A stretch of DNA of 64,000 bases from Leptospira sp. GIMC2001 (GCF_028462125.1 NZ_CP115468.1:1820097-1884096), one strand, 5' to 3'. Positions 9,849 to 20,231 are shown, counted from the first letter of the stretch. Made by a program: numbers and translations. Notes: generated from the sequence alone by a model not told the origin.

Positions 9849-9971
9849 TTAAATCTACTTTATCATTTTATTCTTTCTAACAAAATCGCTCACTGAAAAC
9901 AGAACATTAAACCACGATTCCTCGTCTGAATTTGAATTACTCCAACAAGAGTAACCCAATAAATATTCTTC

Positions 9972-11990
9972 CTAGAACCTTTTTAGCTTCTCTTGCAATT
10001 CAGCTGCAATTTTGTCAAAGTCAACTTTCTGAATCACTGCAGCATAAGTAGAACTGATGATCGGGTATTGTTCTGGCTTTATGTCCACAAGGTTTGGTAA
10101 AACTTTTAAGCCATAAAAACCATTGGTGATTTTTTCTGGAGTTTTACCATAAGAGACATCAAATCCATAATTACGATCCCTTGTGTCGGATCCAAAGCAA
10201 GCTAGCATGAAATCGGTTAGACCAGACAATCCTTGGAACGTTTCCGGTCTGCCACCAAGCGCCACTCCCATATTGACCATTTCTGAGAAAAAACGACTCG
10301 ATAAGTGAAATAGTGTATTATCCACATTTCCACCTAAATTCTTTTTAAAGTAGCCTTCTACTAAGCCCATCGAGAGCGCGAAAACTGTCTTGAGAGCTCC
10401 TCCCAATTGAACACCTTTGATATCGGTGGGATTGATAGCAGGACGGCTGAATACATAGCCTGTATTAAATAGAGCTTGGATTCTAGCCTGTAATTCGGGT
10501 TTTACAGTAGCTACTTCAAATCCTGAAACTTTTCTCTCCATGATTTGATCTGGGTAGTTGGCTCCAGATACTACGCATAGACGGTTCGGATCGATTCCAA
10601 ATATCGTCTGCAAGTCTTCTAGAATGAGACCTTGAGCAGAACCTGTAAATCCTTTGATAACGTTAATAATGGGAGCTTGATTATTAACGATTTGATCGCG
10701 GATTTTTGGATAGATTTCGTCCATCTGCCAGGGATTGGTTCCTTGGATAAGTAGAGTTGCTTTTTTGCAGACGTCCGGATCCGCTGAGAACTCCATATTG
10801 GGCGGTAGTTTATAAATTGGGTAATGAACGATATCTCTTTGTTCTTCGTTGGATTGTCTGCATTCTTCTTCATTGGGATGATAAACGGTTACACGGACTT
10901 CTTTATTGGCAAGAACCGTTCCGACTGCAACCGACATATTGCTAGATCCAAGAATTACCACTTCTTCTTTGGGGCTTTTGGGAATCGTAATTAAAACATT
11001 TTCTTTGGTATTGTCACCATTGTATAGATTCCTATAGGTTCCATGCTGGTGCTTGTTTAAATTGGAACCAACTAACAAAGCCAGGTTGTCAATAAGAAAT
11101 TGCTTTTTGTCACCTTTGCCAGGGAATTGAACATGATCCATTGTTTCTGGAAAATGTTCCATCAATTTCTTACTCAATTCACCAACCAAAACAGGTTTAC
11201 CGATGGTTAATTTACCTGTCGCTTGATTGAATAAAAATCCTGATGTAGGTAGAATCTTATCTGTTCCTTCGAGAGAGATAGGTAATACAATTTTATTGGC
11301 TACATAGTGATAAACGGTATCTACAAAGGGCATCAACCTTCCATCCCGTGATCTTGTCCCTTCGGGAAAAATGGAAATAATTTTACCTTCCGTTTGAATC
11401 TTCTGAGCCTGACGAAAAGACCTCATATTGATCTTGGTCATGATATCAGAAAGACTTGGAGTATCTGACATGTCTTTCTTAGAACAGACAAGCAAGGTTC
11501 CAAACATATATAGTCCTAGTCTTGTAAAGTCTGGCTCAAATGCGAGTCGTCCTGCGATGAATACAAGTTGTTCGGCTATTTTTCTACCTTGCGGTCCAGC
11601 ATTGTAGAGTAGGGCAAATATAGCAGGTGCATCCAAATGACTTAGATGGTTCGAGATTAAAGTAATAGGAATCTTGCCAATGACAGGGTTTAAAAGTTCT
11701 AAGTTCTCTACTCCTTCCACTGTAAATTTTTTCATGATTGGATCGAGGAATCTCAACATGAAATCTCGAGGAACGGGGTTCATGTCGGTCAAAACGCCCA
11801 CTTCCTCTAATTTACTAGGATCATTGAAAATCTCCATAACCTTAGGTTTAGGAGTGGCATTGGAAAGTATTAAAAATTCTTCTAGAATTTTGCGAGCTTC
11901 TTCTTGGCTCATTCCAGATTTAATGAATAGGTGAATATTTTCGAAAAATTCTTTGGACCATCGGCCGACTGTGGCTTTTTTTTCCGTCAT
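9972..11990 (-). CDS. Fused acyltransferase / NAD(P)-dependent glycerol-3-phosphate dehydrogenase
   Basis: This 672-residue protein joins two phospholipid-precursor enzymes. The N-terminal half (about residues 60-300) is a PlsC-type glycerolipid acyltransferase: NHLSHLDAP supplies the HX4D catalytic motif and FPEGTRSRDGRL is the acceptor-binding motif. The C-terminal half (about 345-672) is GpsA-like: Rossmann start VVILGSSNMSVAVG, then INVIKGF, the catalytic-Lys motif GVQLGGALKTVFA and GLSGLTDFMLACFGSDTRDRNYGF. This could couple making glycerol-3-phosphate from DHAP to acylating it, but the acyl-acceptor position is not shown by sequence. GAGGAG precedes the ATG. It is encoded alone. Confidence 0.88.
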   Translation of the reverse strand: MTEKKATVGRWSKEFFENIHLFIKSGMSQEEARKILEEFLILSNATPKPKVMEIFNDPSKLEEVGVLTDMNPVPRDFMLRFLDPIMKKFTVEGVENLELLNPVIGKIPITLISNHLSHLDAPAIFALLYNAGPQGRKIAEQLVFIAGRLAFEPDFTRLGLYMFGTLLVCSKKDMSDTPSLSDIMTKINMRSFRQAQKIQTEGKIISIFPEGTRSRDGRLMPFVDTVYHYVANKIVLPISLEGTDKILPTSGFLFNQATGKLTIGKPVLVGELSKKLMEHFPETMDHVQFPGKGDKKQFLIDNLALLVGSNLNKHQHGTYRNLYNGDNTKENVLITIPKSPKEEVVILGSSNMSVAVGTVLANKEVRVTVYHPNEEECRQSNEEQRDIVHYPIYKLPPNMEFSADPDVCKKATLLIQGTNPWQMDEIYPKIRDQIVNNQAPIINVIKGFTGSAQGLILEDLQTIFGIDPNRLCVVSGANYPDQIMERKVSGFEVATVKPELQARIQALFNTGYVFSRPAINPTDIKGVQLGGALKTVFALSMGLVEGYFKKNLGGNVDNTLFHLSSRFFSEMVNMGVALGGRPETFQGLSGLTDFMLACFGSDTRDRNYGFDVSYGKTPEKITNGFYGLKVLPNLVDIKPEQYPIISSTYAAVIQKVDFDKIAAELQEKLKRF

Positions 11991-12105
11991 TTTATCTCCT
12001 CAAAAGACTTTTATACTCGACATTGGCTTTGTTTTGTCTATCGAATTTTTTTTTGATTTGGTTGGAAAACCCTTTCATAAAAAATAGTTCTGGAACTAAA
12101 AGAAA

Positions 12106-13107
12106 GTGAATCTCAATTATAATAGCGAAACCAAATGGTTACCTGATGGCTTTCATTTCCTGGGTCCAACAGAATCCAGTAATCGTAGAAGCTTAATCAA
12201 TCAGTTTACTAAATATTTATTTGATGTAGGATATAGCGAAGTTACTGTTCCTGCTTTTGATTATTCTGTATCATTTTTAAATCAGATCAGCCCGGAAGAA
12301 GAACATTCTGTACTCAAACTGCGGGACTTGCAAGGTAGAGAAATCAGTCCTGGAACCGATTTAACCGTTCAAGTTGTTAAAGGAATGGCAGGACTTTCCC
12401 ATATTGCGGAGAATCAAAAAGTTTTTTATGTAGCTCGAAGAATTAGAGATCACAAGAAAAAAAATGCATCCAGGCGAGAAGTTCTACAAGTTGGTGCAGA
12501 ATGTATTGGTTCATCCAATCCAGAAGACATCCTTCGAATTTTGCAAGAATCAGATCATCTTCTAAAAAATTCCAACCTAAAAAAACGACCAACTATAGTC
12601 TTAAGCAACAATCGACTCATAAGATCAATTCTTTCTAGATTGTCGTTAGATGCTACTTCTATAAATCAACTTACATATTTCATTCATACAAAAAACTCCA
12701 GTGAGATCTTAAAGTTTGTCCAGTTATTCAATCTTAAAAAAGCATATGGTGATATAATAATTGAATTAACTCATACCTTAGATATTGAAAAGATCAGAGA
12801 GGTTCTCACATCATTTGCGAAACAAGAAGATTTTGATTTTAGTAAAGATTTAACCGAACTCAGCAAAGTTGTCAAGTTATGGTATGAAGGTGATAGATTC
12901 TCTGATCTCTGCGTGGATTTATCATTAGTTCGAGATTTGAAATACTATACAGGCTTTTTATTTCAAGGATTTCTTGAATCTGAATCAGAGCCGGTCTTGA
13001 CTGGCGGACAATATGATAATTTATATGAAATTTTTTCAGGTAAAGAAATGCCTGCCTGTGGATTTGCAATCCACATCGATACATTAGAATCATCTTTAGG
13101 AGATTGA
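12106..13107 (+). CDS. hisZ: ATP phosphoribosyltransferase regulatory subunit HisZ
   Basis: This 333-residue protein is a histidyl-tRNA synthetase paralogue without the anticodon-binding domain. It has LPDGFHFLGPTES at the start, the class II core with RRIRDHKKKNASRREVLQVGAE, and near the end DLKYYTGFLFQGFLE and LTGGQYDNLYEIF. HisZ activates the short-form HisG in histidine synthesis; hisG is not in this window. Lack of the C-terminal domain and adjacency to purA, a common hisZ neighbour, argue against HisS. The start is GTG. The stop is 9 bases before purA. Confidence 0.85.
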   Translation: MNLNYNSETKWLPDGFHFLGPTESSNRRSLINQFTKYLFDVGYSEVTVPAFDYSVSFLNQISPEEEHSVLKLRDLQGREISPGTDLTVQVVKGMAGLSHIAENQKVFYVARRIRDHKKKNASRREVLQVGAECIGSSNPEDILRILQESDHLLKNSNLKKRPTIVLSNNRLIRSILSRLSLDATSINQLTYFIHTKNSSEILKFVQLFNLKKAYGDIIIELTHTLDIEKIREVLTSFAKQEDFDFSKDLTELSKVVKLWYEGDRFSDLCVDLSLVRDLKYYTGFLFQGFLESESEPVLTGGQYDNLYEIFSGKEMPACGFAIHIDTLESSLGD

Positions 13108-14394
<1,287 letters not shown>

Positions 14395-14414
14395 AGATTT
14401 TTTATTGAATATCC

Positions 14415-14443
14415 TTGACCCAGGCGACCTCTAAAAATATATG
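14415..14443 (+). promoter_or_regulatory. Sigma70-type promoter of the tRNA-Lys/tRNA-Glu pair
   Basis: TTGACC (14415-14420), a 17-base spacer, and TATATG (14438-14443) fit a housekeeping promoter. The tRNA-Lys gene begins 18 bases after the -10 box. The elements lie directly after the purA stop, so the tRNAs should be transcribed independently of purA. Confidence 0.65.
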
Positions 14444-14460
14444 TATTTACAGACAGTCAG

Positions 14461-14533
14461 GAGTCGTTAGCTCAGTTGGTAGAGCATCTCACTTTTAATG
14501 AGAGGGTCTTGGGTTCGAATCCCAAACGACTCA
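14461..14533 (+). tRNA. tRNA-Lys (anticodon UUU)
   Basis: A full cloverleaf can be drawn. The acceptor stem is GAGTCGT/ACGACTC, the D arm GCTC...GAGC, and the anticodon stem TCTCA/TGAGA with loop CTTTTAA gives anticodon TTT. The T arm is TTGGG-TTCGAAT-CCCAA, with discriminator A. The CCA end is not encoded. It is followed 14 bases later by tRNA-Glu, probably in one transcript. Confidence 0.96.
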
Positions 14534-14547
14534 CTGATGAATCAAAT

Positions 14548-14622
14548 GGTGCCATCGTCTAATGGTTAGGACACAAGGTTTTCATCCTTGCAATCGGGGT
14601 TCAATTCCCCGTGGCACTGCCA
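14548..14622 (+). tRNA. tRNA-Glu (anticodon UUC), CCA encoded
   Basis: The cloverleaf has acceptor GGTGCCA/TGGCACT (first pair G-U), D arm GTCT...GGAC, and anticodon stem CAAGG/CCTTG with loop TTTTCAT, giving anticodon TTC. The T arm is CGGGG-TTCAATT-CCCCG, with discriminator G. Here CCA is encoded at 14620-14622, unlike the neighbouring tRNA-Lys. Confidence 0.96.
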
Positions 14623-14669
14623 ATTTTCCTCATTGACTTATCTTCTCGATCATTGTTCCTTTAGTTATT

Positions 14670-15167
14670 ATGGCAGAATTAAAATTAAAGGGTAATCCCA
14701 TCAACACAGTTGGATCACTTCCAAGCATTGGAAGCAAAGCTCCAAACCTAAATCTTACAAATGGCAGTCTAGCGGATGTTAGCTTGGAAACCTACGCAGG
14801 AAAGAAAAAAATATTAAATATTTTTCCAAGTATTGATACCGCTGTTTGCGCAACTTCAGTTCGCAAATTCAACGAAAAAGCAAGCAGTCTAAAGAATACA
14901 GTTGTCCTTTGTATATCAGCAGACCTTCCTTTCGCTCAGAAAAGATTTTGTGGTGCTGAAGGACTCAATAATGTTGAGACTCTTTCTGATTTTCGAAGCA
15001 AAGACTTTGGATCTCTTTACGGCGTTACTCTAAAAGACGGTCCAATGGCTGGTCTACTTGCTCGTGCTGTGATTGTTCTGGACGAAGATAACAAAGTCAT
15101 TCACTCAGAATTGGTAGATGACATCGTTCATGAACCTAACTATGATTCTGCTCTTGCAGTAATCTAA
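14670..15167 (+). CDS. tpx: Thiol peroxidase (atypical 2-Cys peroxiredoxin)
   Basis: This 165-residue protein reduces hydrogen peroxide and lipid hydroperoxides using thioredoxin. The peroxidatic cysteine is C60 in [16 protein letters not shown] and the resolving cysteine is C94 in [18 protein letters not shown], the Tpx spacing. No clear Shine-Dalgarno sequence lies before the ATG. A strong hairpin with a T-run ends the gene. Confidence 0.95.
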   Translation: MAELKLKGNPINTVGSLPSIGSKAPNLNLTNGSLADVSLETYAGKKKILNIFPSIDTAVCATSVRKFNEKASSLKNTVVLCISADLPFAQKRFCGAEGLNNVETLSDFRSKDFGSLYGVTLKDGPMAGLLARAVIVLDEDNKVIHSELVDDIVHEPNYDSALAVI

Positions 15168-15176
15168 AATCAAGTT

Positions 15177-15223
15177 CGATCCACAAATTTTATTTTCGAT
15201 ATTTTTGTGGATCGCATTTTTTA
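15177..15223 (+). terminator. Rho-independent terminator of tpx
   Basis: CGATCCACAAA (15177-15187) and TTTGTGGATCG (15204-15214) form a perfect 11-bp stem with a 16-base loop, followed by CATTTTTTAATTT. It lies 10 bases after the tpx stop. Confidence 0.85.
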
Positions 15224-15329
15224 ATTTAAGATATCTATTTATATTTATCTATTTTTTATTAGATTCCGATGCAATATTTGTTTTTACAAATTTCTAAAAC
15301 TACAGTAAAATTAGTAAATTTATAGATAT

Positions 15330-16163
15330 TTATCTATTGATAAATATTCTACATAGACTTCGGATCTCACAAATACTGCAAATTTCAGATTCATATTTTG
15401 ATTTGCATTTCTCTGCAATTCCTATTCTTGATAGGGCAAAGTCATAGGATACGGCAGGCGCTCCGACGATTTTTTGCAATCCTTGGCTGATCTCTAATGC
15501 CATTTTGTAATCTGGAGTTTTTCTCTCAGTGAGTCCTAGAAGAGCTCCGATTTTCTGGATATGCGTGTCTAAGGGCAGAAGTAAATCGTAAGCAGAGAGC
15601 CTGTGGTAAATTCCTAAATCAGGAAACTCATTAGATGTCATCCATCTAAGAAACATAAATATTCTTTTTTTCGCTGAAGTGGATTTATCTATCCCAATTA
15701 GAAATTTTAAACCATTGGATTGATAACGGAACAAATTCATAAAGGTTTTTTGAAAATTTGTAATACCCGCAACAATTCCCGAATCAGAAATAAAATATTT
15801 CTCAAAAATTGGAGATTTAGAATTGATTAGGATTTTTAGAGAACGTAAGAATTCTAAAGTATCCTTTTCTTTTTGAAAACGGTAGACTCCAATTTTACCT
15901 TTCCAATTAGCCAAGTCATCAAAGGATATGTCTTGCAATAGTCTAAATGGATGTTCGCCTAGAAGTATAAGAATTTTATTTAGAAAATTTCGAATACTCG
16001 ATACATTTCCATAAGAATACAATGCAACAATCAATCCAACAATTTCTTGATCAGTTTTATTTTTGTAATTATATACTAATTCAATTGGATCTGTTTTTAG
16101 ATATTCCATGGTGGAATATTTCATTTTCAGATTATTAAATATTCGTTGTTTATCCTCATACAT
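15330..16163 (-). CDS. DUF2400 (TIGR02757) protein with C-terminal four-cysteine motif
   Basis: This 277-residue protein matches the uncharacterised DUF2400 family: DPIELVYNYKNKTDQEIVGLIVALYSYGN, KKRIFMFLRWM, LLPLDTHIQKIGALLGLTERK and YDFALSRIGI. The C-terminus holds C-x8-C-x2-C-x5-C, close to the C-x6-C-x2-C-x5-C iron-sulfur loop of endonuclease III-type HhH-GPD glycosylases, and LDTHIQKIG resembles the conserved segment before their catalytic region. A DNA-repair-like fold is inferred, not shown. Its start overlaps the mvaB end by 8 bases, so the two are probably co-transcribed. Confidence 0.8.
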   Translation of the reverse strand: MYEDKQRIFNNLKMKYSTMEYLKTDPIELVYNYKNKTDQEIVGLIVALYSYGNVSSIRNFLNKILILLGEHPFRLLQDISFDDLANWKGKIGVYRFQKEKDTLEFLRSLKILINSKSPIFEKYFISDSGIVAGITNFQKTFMNLFRYQSNGLKFLIGIDKSTSAKKRIFMFLRWMTSNEFPDLGIYHRLSAYDLLLPLDTHIQKIGALLGLTERKTPDYKMALEISQGLQKIVGAPAVSYDFALSRIGIAEKCKSKYESEICSICEIRSLCRIFINR

Positions 16164-17067
16164 TGAGGTTTGCTTTCTTCGCGATATAAGTTTTGCTCTG
16201 GAGAGTACGACCCAGTATTTTTTCTATGCTATGTGAAGCTTCGATTAGTTTGTCTAGGTAAACTCCAGTTATATAACCTTGGTTTTCTAAAAGATAAACT
16301 AAGTCTTCGGTTGCAAGATTTCCAGAAGCGCCCTTAGCATAGGGGCAACCCCCAAGACCACCTGCGGATGAATCAAAGGACAAAAGTCCCATCTCTAGAC
16401 TTTTCTGAACATTTGCGACGGCCATTCCGTAGGTATCATGAAAATGTCCCGCGAATTGCTTTGGCGTAAAATCCCGAAATAGATTACTTAAAAGTGAATC
16501 GACTTTGTCTGGAGTCGCCCATCCAATCGTCTCTCCAAGTGATATTTCATAGGCTCCTGCATCATGAAGTCTTGATACTACTTCATGTACTGCCGTAGGT
16601 TCAATCCATCCTTCATACGGACAAGCAATCACGGTGGATACATAACCTCGCACAGCTATACCATCTTTTCTAGCCTGTTTAAAAATCTCATCAAAGGCTG
16701 CGAATGATTCATCAACAGTCTTATTGATATTTTTCTTTGTGAATGTATTGGATGCGGCTGTAAAGACTGCAACTTCCTTATATCCGCAGGCGACGGCTTC
16801 TTCATATCCTCTCAAATTAGGAGTGAGACAGGAAAATTGAATTTTGGAATCTTGAAAATCTAGTTTAGTTGATAGTTCCTTCGAATCAGCTAACTGAGGA
16901 ATTGCGGAAGGTTTTACAAAAGAGGTTGCCTCAATATTTTTGAGTCCTGCATCTATGAGTTTCTCTATGAATTCGAGTTTAGCCTCAGTCGGGATAAATT
17001 TGGATTCATTTTGTAGACCATCTCTTGGACCAACTTCTGTGATTTTCACTTTCTCTTTCTCTTGCAT
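16156..17067 (-). CDS. mvaB: Hydroxymethylglutaryl-CoA lyase
   Basis: Cleaves HMG-CoA to acetyl-CoA and acetoacetate in leucine breakdown. The 303-residue TIM-barrel protein has EVGPRDGLQNE at the start, the metal-site motif AGHFHDTYGMAVAN and the HMG-CoA lyase signature GGLGGCPYAKGASGN with its catalytic Cys. FVKPSAIPQLAD is also typical. Other leucine-degradation genes are not in the window. It probably leads a two-gene unit with the DUF2400 gene. Confidence 0.93.
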   Translation of the reverse strand: MQEKEKVKITEVGPRDGLQNESKFIPTEAKLEFIEKLIDAGLKNIEATSFVKPSAIPQLADSKELSTKLDFQDSKIQFSCLTPNLRGYEEAVACGYKEVAVFTAASNTFTKKNINKTVDESFAAFDEIFKQARKDGIAVRGYVSTVIACPYEGWIEPTAVHEVVSRLHDAGAYEISLGETIGWATPDKVDSLLSNLFRDFTPKQFAGHFHDTYGMAVANVQKSLEMGLLSFDSSAGGLGGCPYAKGASGNLATEDLVYLLENQGYITGVYLDKLIEASHSIEKILGRTLQSKTYIAKKANLNV

Positions 17068-17119
17068 ACTTGTAACCTGGTTCTAGTCTGGTTTGTAAAT
17101 TCTGGACTTCAAGAAAAAA

Positions 17120-17836
17120 ATGCTTAGAATTGAAAATCTAAATGTGAAAACGATCCAAGGTAAAAAAATTTTGGATTCAGTTAGTTTGGCTGTCAATTCC
17201 GATGAAATAGTCTCTCTGGTTGGCGGATCGGGTTCTGGCAAATCGACAATTTTTAAATCAATCCTTCATTCAATTCTGCCAATGGATGGGTATGTGATCG
17301 AAGGGAAGGTAAGTTTAGACGGACAATCTGTTCAGCCTGTTTTTCAGGATGCATTTTCAAGCTTCAATCCTTCCTGGAAGATGATAAATTGTCTTCTTGA
17401 ACCGTTTATAATCCACAATAAAGATCGCAAAATCGGTTTGGAGAATATTCGATCAAAGCTCGAAATAATTGGTATCGACAGACATCGATTACAATCGCGT
17501 CCACATCAATTTTCTGGCGGAGAATTACAACGACTTGCCATCCTGAGATCTATCTTGCTTGAACCAAAAATTCTCATCATGGATGAACCTGTAAGCGGGC
17601 TTGATCCATTGGTAAGAAAACCAATCCTAGACCTTATCATGGAACTCAAATCAAGAATGAAAATGGGAATACTATTTATATCTCATGACTTGGATGTTGT
17701 CCGAAAGATTTCGGATCGCATTTATGTAATTAAAGAAGGAGTGATTGTAGAATCTGGACTAAGCAATGAAATTCCCAATTATCGTTCGGATAATTATACC
17801 AAAGAATTATTTGATCTCGAATATGATTTTTTATAA
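17120..17836 (+). CDS. ABC transporter ATP-binding protein, oligopeptide/nickel-type
   Basis: This 238-residue ATPase has Walker A GGSGSGKST, Q-loop VFQDAFSSFNPSW, signature FSGGELQRLAI, Walker B ILIMDEP, D-loop SGLDPL and H-loop SHDLDVV. The VFQD...SFNP wording is typical of the DppD/DppF-OppF-NikE group. No permease or binding protein is adjacent: the next 800 bases hold only decayed sequence, so partners must be elsewhere or lost. It is divergent from mvaB with a short shared upstream region. Confidence 0.85.
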   Translation: MLRIENLNVKTIQGKKILDSVSLAVNSDEIVSLVGGSGSGKSTIFKSILHSILPMDGYVIEGKVSLDGQSVQPVFQDAFSSFNPSWKMINCLLEPFIIHNKDRKIGLENIRSKLEIIGIDRHRLQSRPHQFSGGELQRLAILRSILLEPKILIMDEPVSGLDPLVRKPILDLIMELKSRMKMGILFISHDLDVVRKISDRIYVIKEGVIVESGLSNEIPNYRSDNYTKELFDLEYDFL

Positions 17837-18019
17837 TAAAGTTAAAATTATACAAATATTAGTAAATGAAACTTTTGCATCGCTTGAAGATTCCAAGAAG
17901 ATAAATACTGATAAAAAAAAGAAATGTACTAAAACTTCTTACATTACAAAAATATCTATTCCTAAAAATTCGAATCTAAATTCGGAAAAGATCCAAGTTG
18001 GAAACTCGCTTCAATTAAT

Positions 18020-18491
18020 ATCTATTCGCTTGTGGAAAATCTAATCGCTTCTTTGTGCTGAACGAATGCGATGATTGCAAAATTGTCTTGGTTTTTTTTT
18101 CTTGCAAAAGCTGTTTTTGTCTTTTTTGCTATCCGAAAAAACTATTTGGATGGTCCATACCATTATCCAAAATACTGAACCACCTTACTTTCTTCACCAT
18201 CCTTGGAAGATTGAATGAACTTTGGTTTCAAAAGTTAGTCAATTCTCATTTCTTAAATGGTCTTGCGGCAAAAATTTATACCTTATAAAGCAATGCAATA
18301 CGACTGACAGAGAACTGTATTTTAATAATTACTTGAAAAATCCATATCCCCAAGGAGGAATACAACTTCTTTCTAAAATGGAAAAGCAACTCAAATATAA
18401 ATACGATTATATTCATGGTTACGTGTATCCAAAACGAACACGTAAATCCGACAGGCGAATACTAGAAAAACTTAGTTGTTCGATATCATAA
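18020..18491 (+). pseudogene. Decayed IS91-like transposase remnant
   Basis: The frame read from about 18028 to 18288 gives FFVLNECDDCKIVLVFFSCK then SCFCLFCYPKKLFGW and HLTFFTILGRL. This follows the zinc-binding start of IS91-family transposases (CxxC...FSCKxRxCxxC...W...H..FTIP..LR). The frame closes at 18286-18288. A second frame (18222-18491) carries protein-like but unassigned sequence, including GYVYPKRTRKSDRRILEKL. The Y-motif catalytic region is not visible, so this is a broken fragment. The rest of 17837-18676 shows no gene; TTGACT (18595-18600) may be a promoter for the next gene. Confidence 0.45.
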
Positions 18492-18727
18492 TTTTACCAA
18501 GCTAAAGTAGACAAAAAAGGCGCAATTCAATAGCTTAATCTCATAAAGTCTAAATATTATTTTCGATTTTTTTGATAAAATTTAGATAAATTTCTTGACT
18601 TAAATCCGATTAACTTCTCATAAATATAAATCTGTCTAGAATCAGGGTTCTGTTACTGATCTCAGTGGATTGATCCTTGAAAAAGGCAGTGAAAATTTTT
18701 AAGTGGATGGTTAAATTACTACACAAT

Positions 18728-19267
18728 ATGAAGAATATCATTGTTATTGCAAGCCTTTGTCTCTCTATATTACATTGTGCAACTCCCACAATCCTGAAAG
18801 AGAATGTCAAATCAAAAACAAAAAACCTAGCGATCGAAGTAGTGAAGGTTGCATCAGGACCCGATAGCTTTGCTTCCGGCGGAAAGAATTTTTTTCCAAA
18901 AGATAGATCTCATCGGTTGATCCATATTACTTTGAATGTTACGAATTTGACAAAAACCGATTACAGCTTCATCTTCACTAAAATTGCATTAGAACCACCA
19001 TTTGAGGTTTTATTAGACGAGAAGGGAAAGGAAGTCCGTAAATTAAATCCACCGGCTTTTGTTCGCTTTTATGAGGTTGGATTCTCGAACGATATAAAGG
19101 AAGATGTATCTGGGAATAACTTTGCTAACGGAAAAGTTGAAAAGGAAGTTGTTATTAAACCCAATGAGACTATAACAAGAACCTTGATGTATGCTCTTCC
19201 AACGACAGTTGAGCCCGAACAACTTGTTTTCTTGGACGAAAAATCACATATTATTTCGTTTAAGTAA
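18728..19267 (+). CDS. Hypothetical lipoprotein
   Basis: From the ATG at 18728 the 179-residue protein begins MKNIIVIASLCLSILHCATP, a short signal segment with Cys17 as probable lipidation site. An in-frame TTG at 18677 would add 17 residues before the signal and is less likely. The mature part is predicted soluble and beta-rich, with IHITLNVTNLTKTDYSFIF and VEKEVVIKPNETITRTLMYALP, a wording seen in DUF4352-like extracytoplasmic domains; that link is a guess. TTGACT-N17-TCATAA at 18595-18623 may be its promoter. Confidence 0.65.
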   Translation: MKNIIVIASLCLSILHCATPTILKENVKSKTKNLAIEVVKVASGPDSFASGGKNFFPKDRSHRLIHITLNVTNLTKTDYSFIFTKIALEPPFEVLLDEKGKEVRKLNPPAFVRFYEVGFSNDIKEDVSGNNFANGKVEKEVVIKPNETITRTLMYALPTTVEPEQLVFLDEKSHIISFK

Positions 19268-19277
19268 GAATTTCTTA

Positions 19278-19314
19278 GGTAAAAGGATATCCGCAAGTCG
19301 GCTGTCTTTTTACC
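19278..19314 (+). terminator. Hairpin after hypothetical lipoprotein gene
   Basis: GGTAAAAGGA (19278-19287) pairs with TCTTTTTACC (19305-19314) with one G-U pair. It begins 11 bases after the stop of the lipoprotein gene. There is no long T-run after it. The remaining bases up to 19519 hold no gene I can support. Confidence 0.45.
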
Positions 19315-19519
19315 ATTTAACCGTTAGCTATTTTACATATTTCCTAGCAAAGGAATTTCCAATTCAACCGATGAGTTCTAGCTTTAGATCTCTGAACAAA
19401 TTTTCCCACCATTTGTGTACCGTTTCTATTTATGACAGTTTTTATATAGAGTAACAATTAGTCCTATTTAAGTAACTAGCTGCCTATATTGGGGATTGTG
19501 TCACTGAATAATGAGAAGC

Positions 19520-19546
19520 AAGAGAGGCAAACAAGTTGCCTCTCTT
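19520..19546 (-). terminator. Hairpin between convergent genes
   Basis: AAGAGAGGCAA (19520-19530) and TTGCCTCTCTT (19536-19546) form a perfect 11-bp stem with a 5-base loop. It lies 53 bases beyond the 3' end of the - strand gene ending at 19599 and 250 bases after the + strand lipoprotein gene, so it can act on either transcript. Confidence 0.65.
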
Positions 19547-19598
19547 AAAAAAGAAAGATTGTGTTATTATGGCAAATTGATTTAAAATTTAAATAACA

Positions 19599-20231
19599 TC
19601 AGATATCTATCTGGTATTCGTTAGCTCTATCTTTCTTATCTTTTAGAAGAACAATCATAACGTCCATTCTATAGAAGGCATTTCGAAGAGAAGATTCCAT
19701 CAATCTGAGTGCTCGAATCTGATTATCCAGTGAGATTGTTTTGATCACAGTTTTTTGTTCTGTGTCAAATCGAGTTAAAATCACTTCTGTGCTCATCACA
19801 TCATTAGGATTGATCAACATTGTTTTATTTTCAAAAGCAAATTCGAATAAAATCCTCTTTTTTCTGGATTCCAATTTAACTTGGCGTATTTTAGTTCCAT
19901 CATATTCGAATGATATAAATTTTAGTAGATTCGATTCATAACCTTCATCGATTGTGAATGGGATATCTTCTGTGATGATTGTATGTTTGTTTTTGAATTC
20001 TGGCTTGAGCAAAACTAGTTGAGCATGCTTTTTCTCGATATCATTGAGTCGAACCTGGATTGTGTTCTTGAGATCTTCTATAATCCGCAGAAGGGACTTG
20101 GTATATTTACTATCCTTGTCAACAAAAATATCACTCGCAGATATATCGTTGTCTGCTTCTTGAGCGCTTGAACTTGTAATCAGCCCAAAAAATAATAGAG
20201 TTATGCAAAAAGCCAGTTGTAATTTTTTCAT
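19599..20231 (-). CDS. Hypothetical secreted protein
   Basis: This 210-residue protein has a clear Sec signal peptide, MKKLQLAFCITLLFFGLITSS, with probable cleavage after SSA (before Q24). The mature part starts acidic, then has a helical region with charged heptad-like spacing (about residues 45-75, SLLRIIEDLKNTIQVRLNDIEKK) and a beta-rich middle (FISFEYDGTKIRQVKLESRKKRILFEF). No family recognised. It is followed by the hairpin at 19520-19546 and is transcribed in the same direction as the MBL-fold gene 57 bases upstream. Confidence 0.7.
   Translation of the reverse strand: MKKLQLAFCITLLFFGLITSSSAQEADNDISASDIFVDKDSKYTKSLLRIIEDLKNTIQVRLNDIEKKHAQLVLLKPEFKNKHTIITEDIPFTIDEGYESNLLKFISFEYDGTKIRQVKLESRKKRILFEFAFENKTMLINPNDVMSTEVILTRFDTEQKTVIKTISLDNQIRALRLMESSLRNAFYRMDVMIVLLKDKKDRANEYQIDI

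Noticed and set aside
19191..19454. 87-codon frame over the end of the lipoprotein gene
   Set aside because: It overlaps the lipoprotein's end in another frame and a hairpin, and shows no domain.
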